From: an uncultured Clostridia bacterium
Lineage (GTDB): Bacteria > Bacillota > Clostridia > Christensenellales > UBA1242
Direction of reading: 5' to 3'
Assembly (NCBI GenBank): GCA_934747385.1
Contig: CAKVGK010000002.1
Location: 248,001 to 312,000, forward strand
Length of the DNA stretch: 64,000 bases
Made by a program: the position numbers and the translations under genes. How positions within the stretch are numbered: the stretch's first letter is position 1; each line of letters begins with the position of its first letter. Below the pieces are notes generated by a model, which saw only the letters and a list, made by a program, of their open reading frames with translations, searched no databases and was not told where the DNA came from. Shown here piece by piece: positions 35,232 to 43,971 of the stretch.

Positions 35232-36455
35232 TTATTTGACAGAATTGCCGGCAACATAGCCTGTTGACCAAGCAATTTGCAAGTTAAAGCCACCAGTCAA
35301 TGCGTCAACGTCCAGAACTTCGCCAACAAAATATAAATTTGGCACAAGTTTGCTTTCGCAAGTTTTGGCGTTGATTTGTTTAAGTTCAACACCGCCGGCA
35401 GTAACTATACTAACGTTTATATTATCTAATGATTTGATTGAAAAGTCAAATTTTTTAAGCCCATTAACTATGCTGGCGCGCTCAATTTTGCTTAAATCTG
35501 CCATTTTTTTATTTTGCAGGTTTAACTTGCGCATAAAATAGTCCACAAACGAGTGTGGCAACAAGGTAAACAAATAGTTTTTAAGGTCAGTTTTGGCGTA
35601 TTCAACAATTTCTCGTTGCAATTTTTTGTTAACAAAATCAAAGTCAAGTGCAGGCTTTAAGTCCAATGTCAGTTTTGCTCCACAAAGTTGCCATTCGTTA
35701 ATTTTGCTTGAAAGAGTTAATGCAATTGGCCCTGTAACCGAGTTGAAAGTGAACATCATTTCACCAAATTCTTTAAGTTTTTTGCCATTACACTCTATTT
35801 CAACTTCAACGTTTTTCAAACTTAAACCATTAAGTTCACTAACGTCGTCATTCAACACAATTGGACATAATGCACTTTTGGGTTCAACAATTGTGTGACC
35901 AAACTGTTTTGCAATTTTATAGCCAAAATTCGAAGCGCCTGTGCCAGAATAAGACAAGCCGCCAGTTGCAATAATTAAACTATTACATGTGTACTCAACA
36001 TTATTGTTACACAATATGTGGAAACAATTGTCGGTTTTGGTTACTGACAAAATTTCATTGTTTAGCGAAATTTTAACACCATAACGATGCAAACATTTTT
36101 CAAGAGTTTTGATCACGTCGCTTGATTTATTGGATTCTGGAAACACCCTTTTGCCGCGTTCTGTGCGCAAAGGCAAGCCATTTTCTTCAAAAAAAGCAAT
36201 TGTGTCTTGCGGGGTGAAAGCATTGAGTGCTGAATACATAAATTTGCTGTTGTGAATTATATTCTCCAAATGCGTTTCAACTGGGCTGTTATTGGTTAAA
36301 TTACACTTCCCTTTGCCGGTTATATATAATTTTTTACCCAACTTTTCGTTATGGTCAAGTATGGCAGTTTTTTTGCCATTTCTTGCAGCAAAAATTGCGG
36401 AGAACATTCCCGATGCTCCGCCACCTATTACAACGACTTCAAAATTTGTTTCCAT
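35232..36455 (-). CDS. NAD(P)/FAD-dependent oxidoreductase of the HI0933 family
   Basis: Flavoprotein of unsettled function (HI0933/YtfP-like, sometimes called aminoacetone oxidase). The 407-residue protein begins VVVIGGGASGMFSAIFAARNGKK, the FAD-binding fold, followed by DHNEKLGKKLYITGKGKCNLTN, LIIATGGLSYSGTGA, and the C-terminal LYFVGEVLDVDALTGGFNLQIAWSTG. The ATG at 36455 precedes this fold; it lacks a Shine-Dalgarno and a promoter ends seven bases upstream. In related genomes cmk follows it; here plsC follows directly. Confidence 0.93.
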   Translation of the reverse strand: METNFEVVVIGGGASGMFSAIFAARNGKKTAILDHNEKLGKKLYITGKGKCNLTNNSPVETHLENIIHNSKFMYSALNAFTPQDTIAFFEENGLPLRTERGKRVFPESNKSSDVIKTLEKCLHRYGVKISLNNEILSVTKTDNCFHILCNNNVEYTCNSLIIATGGLSYSGTGASNFGYKIAKQFGHTIVEPKSALCPIVLNDDVSELNGLSLKNVEVEIECNGKKLKEFGEMMFTFNSVTGPIALTLSSKINEWQLCGAKLTLDLKPALDFDFVNKKLQREIVEYAKTDLKNYLFTLLPHSFVDYFMRKLNLQNKKMADLSKIERASIVNGLKKFDFSIKSLDNINVSIVTAGGVELKQINAKTCESKLVPNLYFVGEVLDVDALTGGFNLQIAWSTGYVAGNSVK

Positions 36456-36462
36456 TGGCGAT

Positions 36463-36491
36463 ATTCTAGCACAGATTAAACAATTAAGCAA
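36463..36491 (-). promoter_or_regulatory. Putative leaderless promoter of the HI0933-family gene
   Basis: TTGCTT (36486-36491), 17 bases, TAGAAT (36463-36468), seven bases, ATG. Confidence 0.5.
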
Positions 36492-36510
36492 AGAAAAAGC
36501 AGCATTACTG

Positions 36511-37221
36511 CTACTTTTTTAAACTTAAAAGATACTTAATTTCTTTTGGGTTAAGAGGCTTATATTCTCCGCGAGATAACCCGCCAAGGCGAATTTCGCC
36601 AACCTGAACACGCTTTAAGAATTTAACATTTTTACCAATTGACTCAAACATTTTGCGTATTTGACGATTTTTGCCCTCAGTGATAGTTAAAGCCAACTTA
36701 GTTTGAGTTGGATTTTGTTCCATCACCACAACGCTGCATGGTTTTGTTTTGTAATCCTCAATCTCAACGCCAGAACTGAGTTGTTTAACTTCGTCCGCGG
36801 TGATTGTGCCCTCAATTGTTGCGTAATAAACCTTTTCAACTTCGCTGCTTGGACGAGTTAAGATGTTACTTATGTCACCATCGTTGGTCATCAAAAGCAA
36901 GCCCTCAGTGTCGTAATCCAGCCTACCAACAGGAAAAACTCTTGTGTGAACGCCACGCATTAACTCCATAACAGTTTTTCTGCCCTTTTCATCATCAACA
37001 GTTGAAACATAACCTTTTGGTTTGTGTAATTTGAAATAAAGAAAGTTTTCAGTTGCGTGGATTGGTTTGCCTTCAACCGTAACGCTATCTGTTGCTTTGA
37101 CGTCGGTTGCAAGCGCTGTTACAACTTTACCATTAATTTTAACCTTGCCTGATATTATTAATTCTTCTGCTTTTCTTCTGCTTGTTAAGCCAGAGGTTGC
37201 AATGTATTTATTTATCCTCAT
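36511..37221 (-). CDS. rluB: Ribosomal large subunit pseudouridine synthase, RsuA/RluB family
   Basis: The 236-residue protein has an N-terminal S4 domain (MRINKYIATSGLTSRRKAEELI) and the RsuA-type catalytic motif GRLDYDTEGLLLMTNDGD, with the Asp of LDYD as nucleophile; EGKNRQIRKMF follows. The target is probably U2605-region 23S rRNA as for RluB, by family. It overlaps dacF by 14 bases within the scpA-to-rluB gene string typical of Clostridia. Confidence 0.94.
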   Translation of the reverse strand: MRINKYIATSGLTSRRKAEELIISGKVKINGKVVTALATDVKATDSVTVEGKPIHATENFLYFKLHKPKGYVSTVDDEKGRKTVMELMRGVHTRVFPVGRLDYDTEGLLLMTNDGDISNILTRPSSEVEKVYYATIEGTITADEVKQLSSGVEIEDYKTKPCSVVVMEQNPTQTKLALTITEGKNRQIRKMFESIGKNVKFLKRVQVGEIRLGGLSRGEYKPLNPKEIKYLLSLKK

Positions 37222-38371
37222 TAATCTTTTCTTCCCATAGTAATTCTTTGATTTGAAGTGTTTTATTATCTAACAACTTATCAATCTTATTTATTGTATA
37301 TAATTTTACAGAATTAATCAACTGATTATCTAAAAAAACGTCAACTTTTCCAACTTCTGTGCCTTGGTGAGCATTGTCTAACTTAACATTGTATTTTAAC
37401 TCCACGTTTTCATGGTTATTTTTATTGATTGGACAAAATACGTCGTTTTCCGCAAACAGATACAGCCTGCCAGCCTTGTCGTCTAACAAATATTCATTAT
37501 AAATTTGCTTGTTTTTGTCAACAACCTTAACATAGTCGTAATCTTGAAAACTTTGTTCAATTAAATCCGCGCTTTCTTCAAACATTGGCCCACAATTAAG
37601 CACCACGCAAACTGTTGTGCGGTTTTCCCTTTCGCAAGCGCTAACCAAACACCTGCCAGCCTTTGAAGTAAAGCCAGTTTTAACACCGCAGCAACCGTCT
37701 AGGCTTGAAAGCAGCCTGTTTTTGTTTGTTAAATATCGCTTGTCGCTTACATTTGTTGCTGGAATTATGTGTGTTTTGGTTGAAACAATTTGTTTGAATG
37801 TTGGATTGTTTAAAGCATAACCAGCAATCAATGCCAAGTCGTGTGCTGTTGTGTAATGATTAGGATTATCCAAACCATGTGGATTTGCAAAACTCGAATT
37901 GTTTGCGCCAACTTTTTTTGCCAATTCATTCATCATTTTGGCAAAGCCTTCAATGCTGCCTCCAACATGATAAGCCAAAGCGGTTGCGCTGTCGTTTCCG
38001 CTTCTAAGCATCAAACCATAAAGCAAGTTTTTAACACTGATTTGTTCGTTTTCTCTAAGATAGATTGACGTGCCTTCAACTCCTATTGCGTTTTTGTTAA
38101 CTATTATGATTTCGTCAAGATTATTGCAGTTTTCAATAACTGTTATTGCCGTAACAACTTTTGTTGTTGAAGCCATTGGAAGTTTTTCATTTTCATTTTT
38201 GCAAAACAACACACGTTTACTATCTTTATCTATCACGCACATTGATTTTGCTGAACTTGACACTGCATAGCAACTTGAAGTTTGAAAAGGAAAATTTAAA
38301 ACGACCAAAACAGCTGTTATTACAACAAAAATCAGGCTTATAGTTGCTATTAATTTTTTAGATTTTATCAT
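37208..38371 (-). CDS. dacF: D-alanyl-D-alanine carboxypeptidase (DacF-like PBP)
   Basis: Trims the pentapeptide of peptidoglycan outside the membrane. The 387-residue protein has an N-terminal signal/anchor helix (about 8-26) and the penicillin-binding triad: STTK in MASTTKVVTA, SGN in LRSGNDSATA and KTG in GVKTGFTSKAG. A C-terminal beta domain follows. Position next to gerW and scpAB is that of the sporulation-associated DacF. The start overlaps the gerW stop. Confidence 0.93.
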   Translation of the reverse strand: MIKSKKLIATISLIFVVITAVLVVLNFPFQTSSCYAVSSSAKSMCVIDKDSKRVLFCKNENEKLPMASTTKVVTAITVIENCNNLDEIIIVNKNAIGVEGTSIYLRENEQISVKNLLYGLMLRSGNDSATALAYHVGGSIEGFAKMMNELAKKVGANNSSFANPHGLDNPNHYTTAHDLALIAGYALNNPTFKQIVSTKTHIIPATNVSDKRYLTNKNRLLSSLDGCCGVKTGFTSKAGRCLVSACERENRTTVCVVLNCGPMFEESADLIEQSFQDYDYVKVVDKNKQIYNEYLLDDKAGRLYLFAENDVFCPINKNNHENVELKYNVKLDNAHQGTEVGKVDVFLDNQLINSVKLYTINKIDKLLDNKTLQIKELLWEEKINEDK

Positions 38372-38766
38372 TTCATGTTCCCCACAAATTTTTTAAGCAC
38401 CTCTGTTGCGTTTTTAATCAAGCCAAGATATGCTGTGGATTTATCAGCATGAATGATTTTAAATTTATTGTTATTCACCACAAAAAAGCCAATTGGCGTT
38501 ACTGTAAACCCGCCACCAGTGCCACCAGCCATTGGAAAATCTGCGGAATTGCGCTTGGCGTTTAAATCGCTGTACTCTCCGCCGCCGGACACAAATCCCA
38601 CGCTGACTTTTGAAATTGGAATGATGGTTGACTGGTCTGGCATTGTGATTGCATTCCCAACCACACAATTGACGTCGATAAGTGACCTAACTTTGTCCAA
38701 AGAAGCGTCAATTAATGACTCAATTTTACTGCTTTTGTTTAAATTTACTGTTTCTGTTTTTTTCAT
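38368..38766 (-). CDS. ytfJ: GerW/YtfJ-family sporulation protein
   Basis: Small spore protein needed for germination in B. subtilis. The 132-residue sequence shows the characteristic IPISKVSVGFVSGGGEY and a glycine-rich FPMAGGTGGGFTVTPIGFFVV. ATG follows GGAG. The gene overlaps its upstream neighbour (DUF2953) by 41 bases and the dacF start by four. Confidence 0.92.
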   Translation of the reverse strand: MKKTETVNLNKSSKIESLIDASLDKVRSLIDVNCVVGNAITMPDQSTIIPISKVSVGFVSGGGEYSDLNAKRNSADFPMAGGTGGGFTVTPIGFFVVNNNKFKIIHADKSTAYLGLIKNATEVLKKFVGNMK

Positions 38767-39313
38767 AATATCTCCAAGAATTAATTAAAGTGTATGCCAG
38801 TGAAAACAGCAAATCCCACAGCGACATGCGTACAGAACTTTTAACTTTCACTGAGCAAATATCTTGATTATATTTTGGTTCAACATTCAAAAAAATATGT
38901 GCGGATTTTTTATTGTTTTTAACTTTGCTTAAAACGCACTTGCTTAAAATGTCGATATAGCCTGCCCCTACGGCTGAAACGCACGCGTCGTTCATGTATC
39001 CAAAATTAGAAGCAAGGTCAAAGCCCAGCAATTGATGACGAAAATAAAGTTGACGAATAAGGTTCAAGAAGAAGACCACATTGAAGTCTTGATCGGTCAA
39101 TTTATAGCGCTTTTCCTTACGATTGTGATAAATGTAAACATAGCCATTTTTAATTCTCAATTTATATTGAAGTTTCAATTTGCCAAACAGAACTAGTGTC
39201 AGCACTCCTTTTAAGCGCAAAAGGTTAAATTTTACCTCAAAACTGATTAAAAACGGATAAACAATAAGCATTAAAACAATAAGCAGTACAAACAAAAAAA
39301 TAAGATAACCCAT
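38726..39313 (-). CDS. DUF2953 family membrane protein
   Basis: Function unknown. The 195-residue protein has an N-terminal helix (about 3-25), the beta-rich KLKLQYKLRIKNGYVYIY region, and the conserved FGYMNDACVSAVGAGYIDIL that corresponds to the DUF2953 signature. It always travels with gerW in Clostridia, hinting at a sporulation role. It overlaps gerW by 41 bases. No clear Shine-Dalgarno; translation may depend on the scpB gene 38 bases upstream. Confidence 0.82.
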   Translation of the reverse strand: MGYLIFLFVLLIVLMLIVYPFLISFEVKFNLLRLKGVLTLVLFGKLKLQYKLRIKNGYVYIYHNRKEKRYKLTDQDFNVVFFLNLIRQLYFRHQLLGFDLASNFGYMNDACVSAVGAGYIDILSKCVLSKVKNNKKSAHIFLNVEPKYNQDICSVKVKSSVRMSLWDLLFSLAYTLINSWRYYEKNRNSKFKQKQ

Positions 39314-39351
39314 ATGGTATTATCTTACTTTTGCTAAATTTTATGCCAACT

Positions 39352-40014
39352 TTAAACTGCTTGCGCAGAAGAACCTTGTGGCTGGTCAGCGCTGGCGGTT
39401 TGCTCAGTGCTCTGTTGCCCTTCGGCTTTAACCTCTTCTTCAGGAATTGAGAACTCACGATACAAAGAATCACCTTCGCTGTGAATAACCCTAATTCTAT
39501 CTAACAATTCGTTGTAATTTGGCAAAGACTCAATGTTTGTCAAGCCAAAGCGCTTTAAAAATACCTCTGTTGTACCATAAAGCAAAGGTTTGCCAACAGC
39601 ATCCTTACGACCAACCACTTCAATGAGGTTGTTTTGCATGAGTAAATCTATTGCGTAATCTGCATTCTTTACGTTACGAATATTTTCTATTTCAAGCCTT
39701 GTTATTGGCTGTTTATAAGCGATGATTGCAACCGTTTCAAGGGCTGCTTTTGTTAATGTACGTTCACGAATTGGGTTTAAGATTTCGCTTATATCATCAA
39801 CAATTTTTGGGTTGGAACAAAACTGAACTTTGCTTTTATATGTAATTACATTTATTCCGCTTTGTTCGTTATATTTTGCTTTAAGCAAGTCAAGGCATTT
39901 GTTAAATTCTTTATCATTAATGTCAAATTTACGCTTAAATTCGTCAATTTCAACGCCTTCGCCTGCAACAAACAAAACGCCTTCAATTACGCGTGCAATG
40001 TCTTCGTATTTCAT
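39352..40014 (-). CDS. scpB: Segregation and condensation protein B
   Basis: Kleisin-interacting subunit of the Smc-ScpAB condensin. The 220-residue protein has two winged helices, with ETVAIIAYKQPITRLEIENIR and GKPLLYGTTEVFLKRFGL as family hallmarks. The last 30 residues are Glu/Ser/Ala/Gln-rich and probably disordered. It overlaps scpA by four bases. Confidence 0.95.
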   Translation of the reverse strand: MKYEDIARVIEGVLFVAGEGVEIDEFKRKFDINDKEFNKCLDLLKAKYNEQSGINVITYKSKVQFCSNPKIVDDISEILNPIRERTLTKAALETVAIIAYKQPITRLEIENIRNVKNADYAIDLLMQNNLIEVVGRKDAVGKPLLYGTTEVFLKRFGLTNIESLPNYNELLDRIRVIHSEGDSLYREFSIPEEEVKAEGQQSTEQTASADQPQGSSAQAV

Positions 40015-40760
40015 TCTTCCTCCCTTGCTTTAATTAATATATCTTGATATCTATCTGCTTGCACAACCACAATTTTTTGAAATTTAAGCATTTCCAAAAT
40101 TGCCAAAAAAGTGTTAATAATTTCACTTTTTGTGTAAGTTTCATCAAACAGACTGAAAAAGTTGATTTCTTTGTTTTCTTTAAGCACCCCTGTTAAAAAT
40201 GCTATTTTGTCCGCCACTGTCCAACGGTCACGCTTAATTTTCTTTTCCTCTGGGTTTTCTCTATCTTTGGTTTTCATTAAAATAAAAGCAAAAGCATCAA
40301 GCAGTTTGTCTAAATTAAAGTCATTAAACACAATGCGTGTGTCTCCCGCCATTTTGTCTGGCTGCTTATACAATCTGTCAACATTCTCAAACTGTTGCAA
40401 TTCAGCGCCCGCTTCCTTGAACAATTCATATTCCTGCAAATCCATTTGCAATTTAAGCAAACTGTCTGCCTCGTCATCTTCCTCCTCTGTTTGCTCAACT
40501 GGAAGCAATGACTTTGATTTGAGTTCAAGCAATCTGCTGGTCATGTCCAAAAACGAAACAGCTTCGTCCATATCCAAACTTGAAATGTCGTCCATATACT
40601 TCAAATATTGGTCTGTGATTTCGCTTATTCGAATGGTTTGAATAGACATGTTGTTTTCTTTAATTAGGTGCAGCAAAAGATCCAAAGGTCCTTCAAAACC
40701 TTCCAACCTGAATGTTAAATGACCAGAATAATCATCGGTCAATTCTTCAATTTCTTCCAT
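40011..40760 (-). CDS. scpA: Segregation and condensation protein A
   Basis: Kleisin subunit of the Smc-ScpAB complex that organises and segregates the chromosome. The 249-residue protein starts FEGPLDLLLHLIKE, the Smc-neck binding part, includes DITDQYLKYMDDI-type sequence and LLELKSKSLLP, an acidic linker, and a C-terminal winged helix (IINTFLAILEMLKFQKI). AGGAG precedes the ATG. ScpA-ScpB order and overlap are standard. Confidence 0.95.
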   Translation of the reverse strand: MEEIEELTDDYSGHLTFRLEGFEGPLDLLLHLIKENNMSIQTIRISEITDQYLKYMDDISSLDMDEAVSFLDMTSRLLELKSKSLLPVEQTEEEDDEADSLLKLQMDLQEYELFKEAGAELQQFENVDRLYKQPDKMAGDTRIVFNDFNLDKLLDAFAFILMKTKDRENPEEKKIKRDRWTVADKIAFLTGVLKENKEINFFSLFDETYTKSEIINTFLAILEMLKFQKIVVVQADRYQDILIKAREEE

Positions 40761-40767
40761 AGTACTC

Positions 40768-41448
40768 CTAAATTAAAGCAATAGGCAAATATATATAATT
40801 ATACAATAAATTTAAGTATAAAGCAAATAAATCAAAGCCAAACAACAATTCACAACAAACGCTAACGATCAGAATTCCGTATAGAATTTTAACGCCATTT
40901 TTATAGTTAAAATAAATAAACTTGTTTTGGGATTTCATGAATGTTGTTATAAAGTCAAACCCTGCAAGTGGGTAAATTGGCAAAATGTTGAAAAGTACCA
41001 AAAAACTGTTAACTTGCATTATGATTAACAACACGAGATAAAAATATCTCATAAACTCATTTGGGCAACCCAATGTTCGGTTAAAAATTAAATAAACGAT
41101 TGAAGCAACAAGCCCCAACAAAAAATTTGCTAAAATGCCAAAGCCGGAAACACTTCTTATGCCCTTGCGGTAATCTTTGAAATTCACTGGATTTATTGGA
41201 ACAGGTTTTGACCAACCCACGCCAACCAAAATGAAAAACAAAAAGCCTGCTGGGTCAATGTGTTTTATTGGGTTTAATGTCATCATGCCCATGGATTTTG
41301 CTGTTGGATCACCCATTTTGAAGGCTGTGAAAGCGCGCACAAACTCCCTCAAAGAAAGTGAAAACGCAAAAACAAACACTATTATGATGAATTGTAAAAC
41401 AGCGTCTAATGGGTCTAAATTTTGACTAAACAACAACGAAATTAACAT
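40768..41448 (-). CDS. Site-2 protease-like membrane protein lacking the active site
   Basis: By sequence context this is the YwhC/M50 rhomboid-unrelated metalloprotease found beside scpA in Clostridia. MTLNPIKHIDPAGFLFF, GVGWSKPVPINP and NSFLVLFNILPIYPLAG align with the family. However the zinc motif HExxH reads R34-E35-F-V-R38 and the third ligand in the usual NxxPxxPLDG is Ala162 (PLAG). All three metal ligands are gone, so it should be inactive as a protease. Five or so membrane helices remain in 226 residues. The start at 41448 is chosen by homology; a TATAAT lies 25 bases upstream. Confidence 0.8.
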   Translation of the reverse strand: MLISLLFSQNLDPLDAVLQFIIIVFVFAFSLSLREFVRAFTAFKMGDPTAKSMGMMTLNPIKHIDPAGFLFFILVGVGWSKPVPINPVNFKDYRKGIRSVSGFGILANFLLGLVASIVYLIFNRTLGCPNEFMRYFYLVLLIIMQVNSFLVLFNILPIYPLAGFDFITTFMKSQNKFIYFNYKNGVKILYGILIVSVCCELLFGFDLFALYLNLLYNYIYLPIALI

Positions 41449-41484
41449 ATAAAAAACTTTTGTCCAACACTTTATTATATCAAA

Positions 41485-41522
41485 ACAAAAAGTTAAACGC
41501 AATGATTTTGTCGTTTAACTTT
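41485..41522 (-). terminator. Terminator of recJ
   Basis: AAAGTTAAACG (41489-41499) pairs with CGTTTAACTTT (41512-41522); T residues follow on the minus strand. Confidence 0.75.
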
Positions 41523-41529
41523 GCTTTAT

Positions 41530-43920
41530 TTAATTTGAAGATTTTATGCTATTTAAGCGATTGTAAAAACTGCTGGCATTAAGTGGATTTTTTTTGTTAA
41601 TTATTGCCTCAATTTTTGTGTTATCTTCGTTGGTTTCGACCAAGCCAAGTTCTTTGAAAACTTCCAAACAAACATAGAACTGCAAATAATTATAGTCTGC
41701 TTTTTGTTTGGTTTTGCTTAAAATGTTTTTGTAAAAATGATAGCAATAATAACCTGTTATTTTGTTGTCACACGCGAACTGAAGCAACCTGAAATATTTG
41801 CCAAAAATCTCTCGTTGCAAACTTACATTTTTAAGCACAACAGCGTTGTTCTCTGGCATATGTGGAAGATAAACAGTTGACTTGCTATGGTGTTGCATTT
41901 CGCTCAAATACCCCATATTTAGTATTGGGTCAAGGAAAATTATTCTGCTGAAGGTGTTGAAATAATCAAAACTTGTTGGTGCTAAAAGAATGGTGTTAAG
42001 CCCAGTTGCATCGCCAATATCAAACACTCGATTGCGGAAAATATTGTTGCTGTCGTAAATAGATTTAAAATTAATGTATGTGTTATAATCGTTAGCAACA
42101 ATGAGCGTTCCATAAACATTTTTTTCCATGTCCAAAAGCAAACGTATCAACTGATCGCGATTATAATTGTTGAATTTGTAACTGTCTTGAATTGGGTACA
42201 TAAATTGCTTGACATATTCTGCCAAAACAATATCGTTATCTTGTGGGCGGTATACTCCCTCGTAATCAACAGATTTAACGATGCCAGAAATTTGCTTGTT
42301 ATTTCTAAACGTGTCAACATTAAGGTCAGCCAAAATGCTGCATTCTGTGTTGCCGGACAAAACAAAATAATTGTTGCTGGCATTAAAGGCAAGCAAGTTG
42401 AAATTTGGGTAATTTAAAACCAAATGTTGTGGGTGCTTTGGCAAACTGCTGATTGTTGCATTTTTAAGGCGGAATGCAAAGATTGGACGAGCATTCATGT
42501 GGCCACATGGTTCAAGCCTATCAATATCTTCAACCAATTTCAAAGTAATTTCGCTTGCGTCAAGCGCAAAATCGTACGACTTTGTTGGCAAAAAGTCTGC
42601 TTTATTCAAGTTTTCATCAACATATTGATTGGTTGCCCTTGTAAATTCGTCGTACTTGTCAACTTTAAGTGTCAAACCTGCTGCCATTGGGTGACCGCCA
42701 AATTTGGTCAATATTTCGCTCATACTACTTAAAAGCGTGTGGACGTTAACTCCGTTAACGCTGCGGCAAGAGCCTGTTAATTCATCCCCCACTTGGCTGA
42801 AAAGGAAAGTTGGGCGATGATATTCTTCAGCTATGCGTGCTGAAACAATGCCTAAAATGCCACTGTCCCATTCTGGTGAAGACATAACGATTGCACTTAT
42901 TTTGAAAATATCTTTGCCACGCAATTCGTTTTTAACGTCGTTGTAAACTCTGTCACACAATTGCTGACGTTGATTATTGAATTCGAGAATTTTGTTAATG
43001 ATTGGTTTGACCTTATTTGGATTTTCTTCCATATAAAGTTCCAAACTTGTTTCTGCGCTGCCCATGCGCCCACTAGCGTTGATTTTTGGTGCAACTTTGA
43101 ACGCTATGTCACTCGCTTTGCAATTTGACTTGTTGACACCGCATTCTTGCATTAAACGCAAAATGCCGATTGGCAAATGGTCAATGTCTTTCAAGCCTAA
43201 ACTTACAATTGCCCTATTTTCGTCCAGCAATTCAACAATGTCCGCAATTGTGGCAATGGCGCAGATTGGCAAATATTTTGTGGCGGTTGTTATTCCAGCC
43301 AGAGCCTGCACAAGTTTGAGTGCCACACCTGCACCACAAAGGCAATGAAAAGGATATGTTTTGCTAACTTTTGGGTTAATAATTAAACAATTTGGCAGTT
43401 TTTCGGCTGGTTCGTGGTGGTCTGTGACAATAACGTCAACACCATTTTGTTTAAGATATTCAACCTCTTCAACTGCTGTGATGCCGCAATCTACAGTTAT
43501 AAGCAAGTCTGGCTTATTTTTGGCAAAAATTTTGTCCAAAGTTTGAACAGATAAACCATAGCCGTCCTCGTAACGATTTGGCATATAATTTGTGACCTCA
43601 GCACCGACTGATTGAAAATATTTAATCAAAATTGCGCTGGCTGTTATGCCATCGACGTCATAGTCGCCAAATATTAAAATTTTGCTGTCCTTTGCTATAT
43701 GTTTTTCAACTTTTTCAACAACTGCAGCCATATCTTCAAACAAAAACGGGTCGTTCAAATCACGAATGCTTGGTGCTAGATACTGGTTAAGTTTTGTTTG
43801 TGTGTTTATGCCACGAGAATATAAAAGAGAAACGAGGTGTTTATCTAAATTAAAAATCTTGCTCATCTCGTTTACAAATTCGGTATTAACATTTTGATCA
43901 ATTGAACATATATATTTCAT
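41530..43920 (-). CDS. recJ: Single-stranded-DNA-specific exonuclease RecJ
   Basis: 5'-3' ssDNA exonuclease in recombination and mismatch repair. The 796-residue protein has the DHH domain (ILIFGDYDVDGITA, VTVDCGI, VTDHHE), the DHHA1 part with GGHPMAAGLTL, an OB fold and a long C-terminal extension of about 220 residues as in Gram-positive RecJ. The ATG at 43920 has no good Shine-Dalgarno. A terminator hairpin for secF lies only 28 bases upstream. Confidence 0.95.
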   Translation of the reverse strand: MKYICSIDQNVNTEFVNEMSKIFNLDKHLVSLLYSRGINTQTKLNQYLAPSIRDLNDPFLFEDMAAVVEKVEKHIAKDSKILIFGDYDVDGITASAILIKYFQSVGAEVTNYMPNRYEDGYGLSVQTLDKIFAKNKPDLLITVDCGITAVEEVEYLKQNGVDVIVTDHHEPAEKLPNCLIINPKVSKTYPFHCLCGAGVALKLVQALAGITTATKYLPICAIATIADIVELLDENRAIVSLGLKDIDHLPIGILRLMQECGVNKSNCKASDIAFKVAPKINASGRMGSAETSLELYMEENPNKVKPIINKILEFNNQRQQLCDRVYNDVKNELRGKDIFKISAIVMSSPEWDSGILGIVSARIAEEYHRPTFLFSQVGDELTGSCRSVNGVNVHTLLSSMSEILTKFGGHPMAAGLTLKVDKYDEFTRATNQYVDENLNKADFLPTKSYDFALDASEITLKLVEDIDRLEPCGHMNARPIFAFRLKNATISSLPKHPQHLVLNYPNFNLLAFNASNNYFVLSGNTECSILADLNVDTFRNNKQISGIVKSVDYEGVYRPQDNDIVLAEYVKQFMYPIQDSYKFNNYNRDQLIRLLLDMEKNVYGTLIVANDYNTYINFKSIYDSNNIFRNRVFDIGDATGLNTILLAPTSFDYFNTFSRIIFLDPILNMGYLSEMQHHSKSTVYLPHMPENNAVVLKNVSLQREIFGKYFRLLQFACDNKITGYYCYHFYKNILSKTKQKADYNYLQFYVCLEVFKELGLVETNEDNTKIEAIINKKNPLNASSFYNRLNSIKSSN

Positions 43921-43939
43921 TTTTTATCCATTGTTTTTT

Positions 43940-43966
43940 AAAGAAAAAGCCTTTCAAAAGAAAGGC
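43940..43966 (-). terminator. Terminator between secF and recJ
   Basis: GCCTTTC (43949-43955) and GAAAGGC (43960-43966) with a four-base loop, followed on the minus strand by TTTTTCTTT. Confidence 0.85.
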
Positions 43967-43971
43967 CAAAT

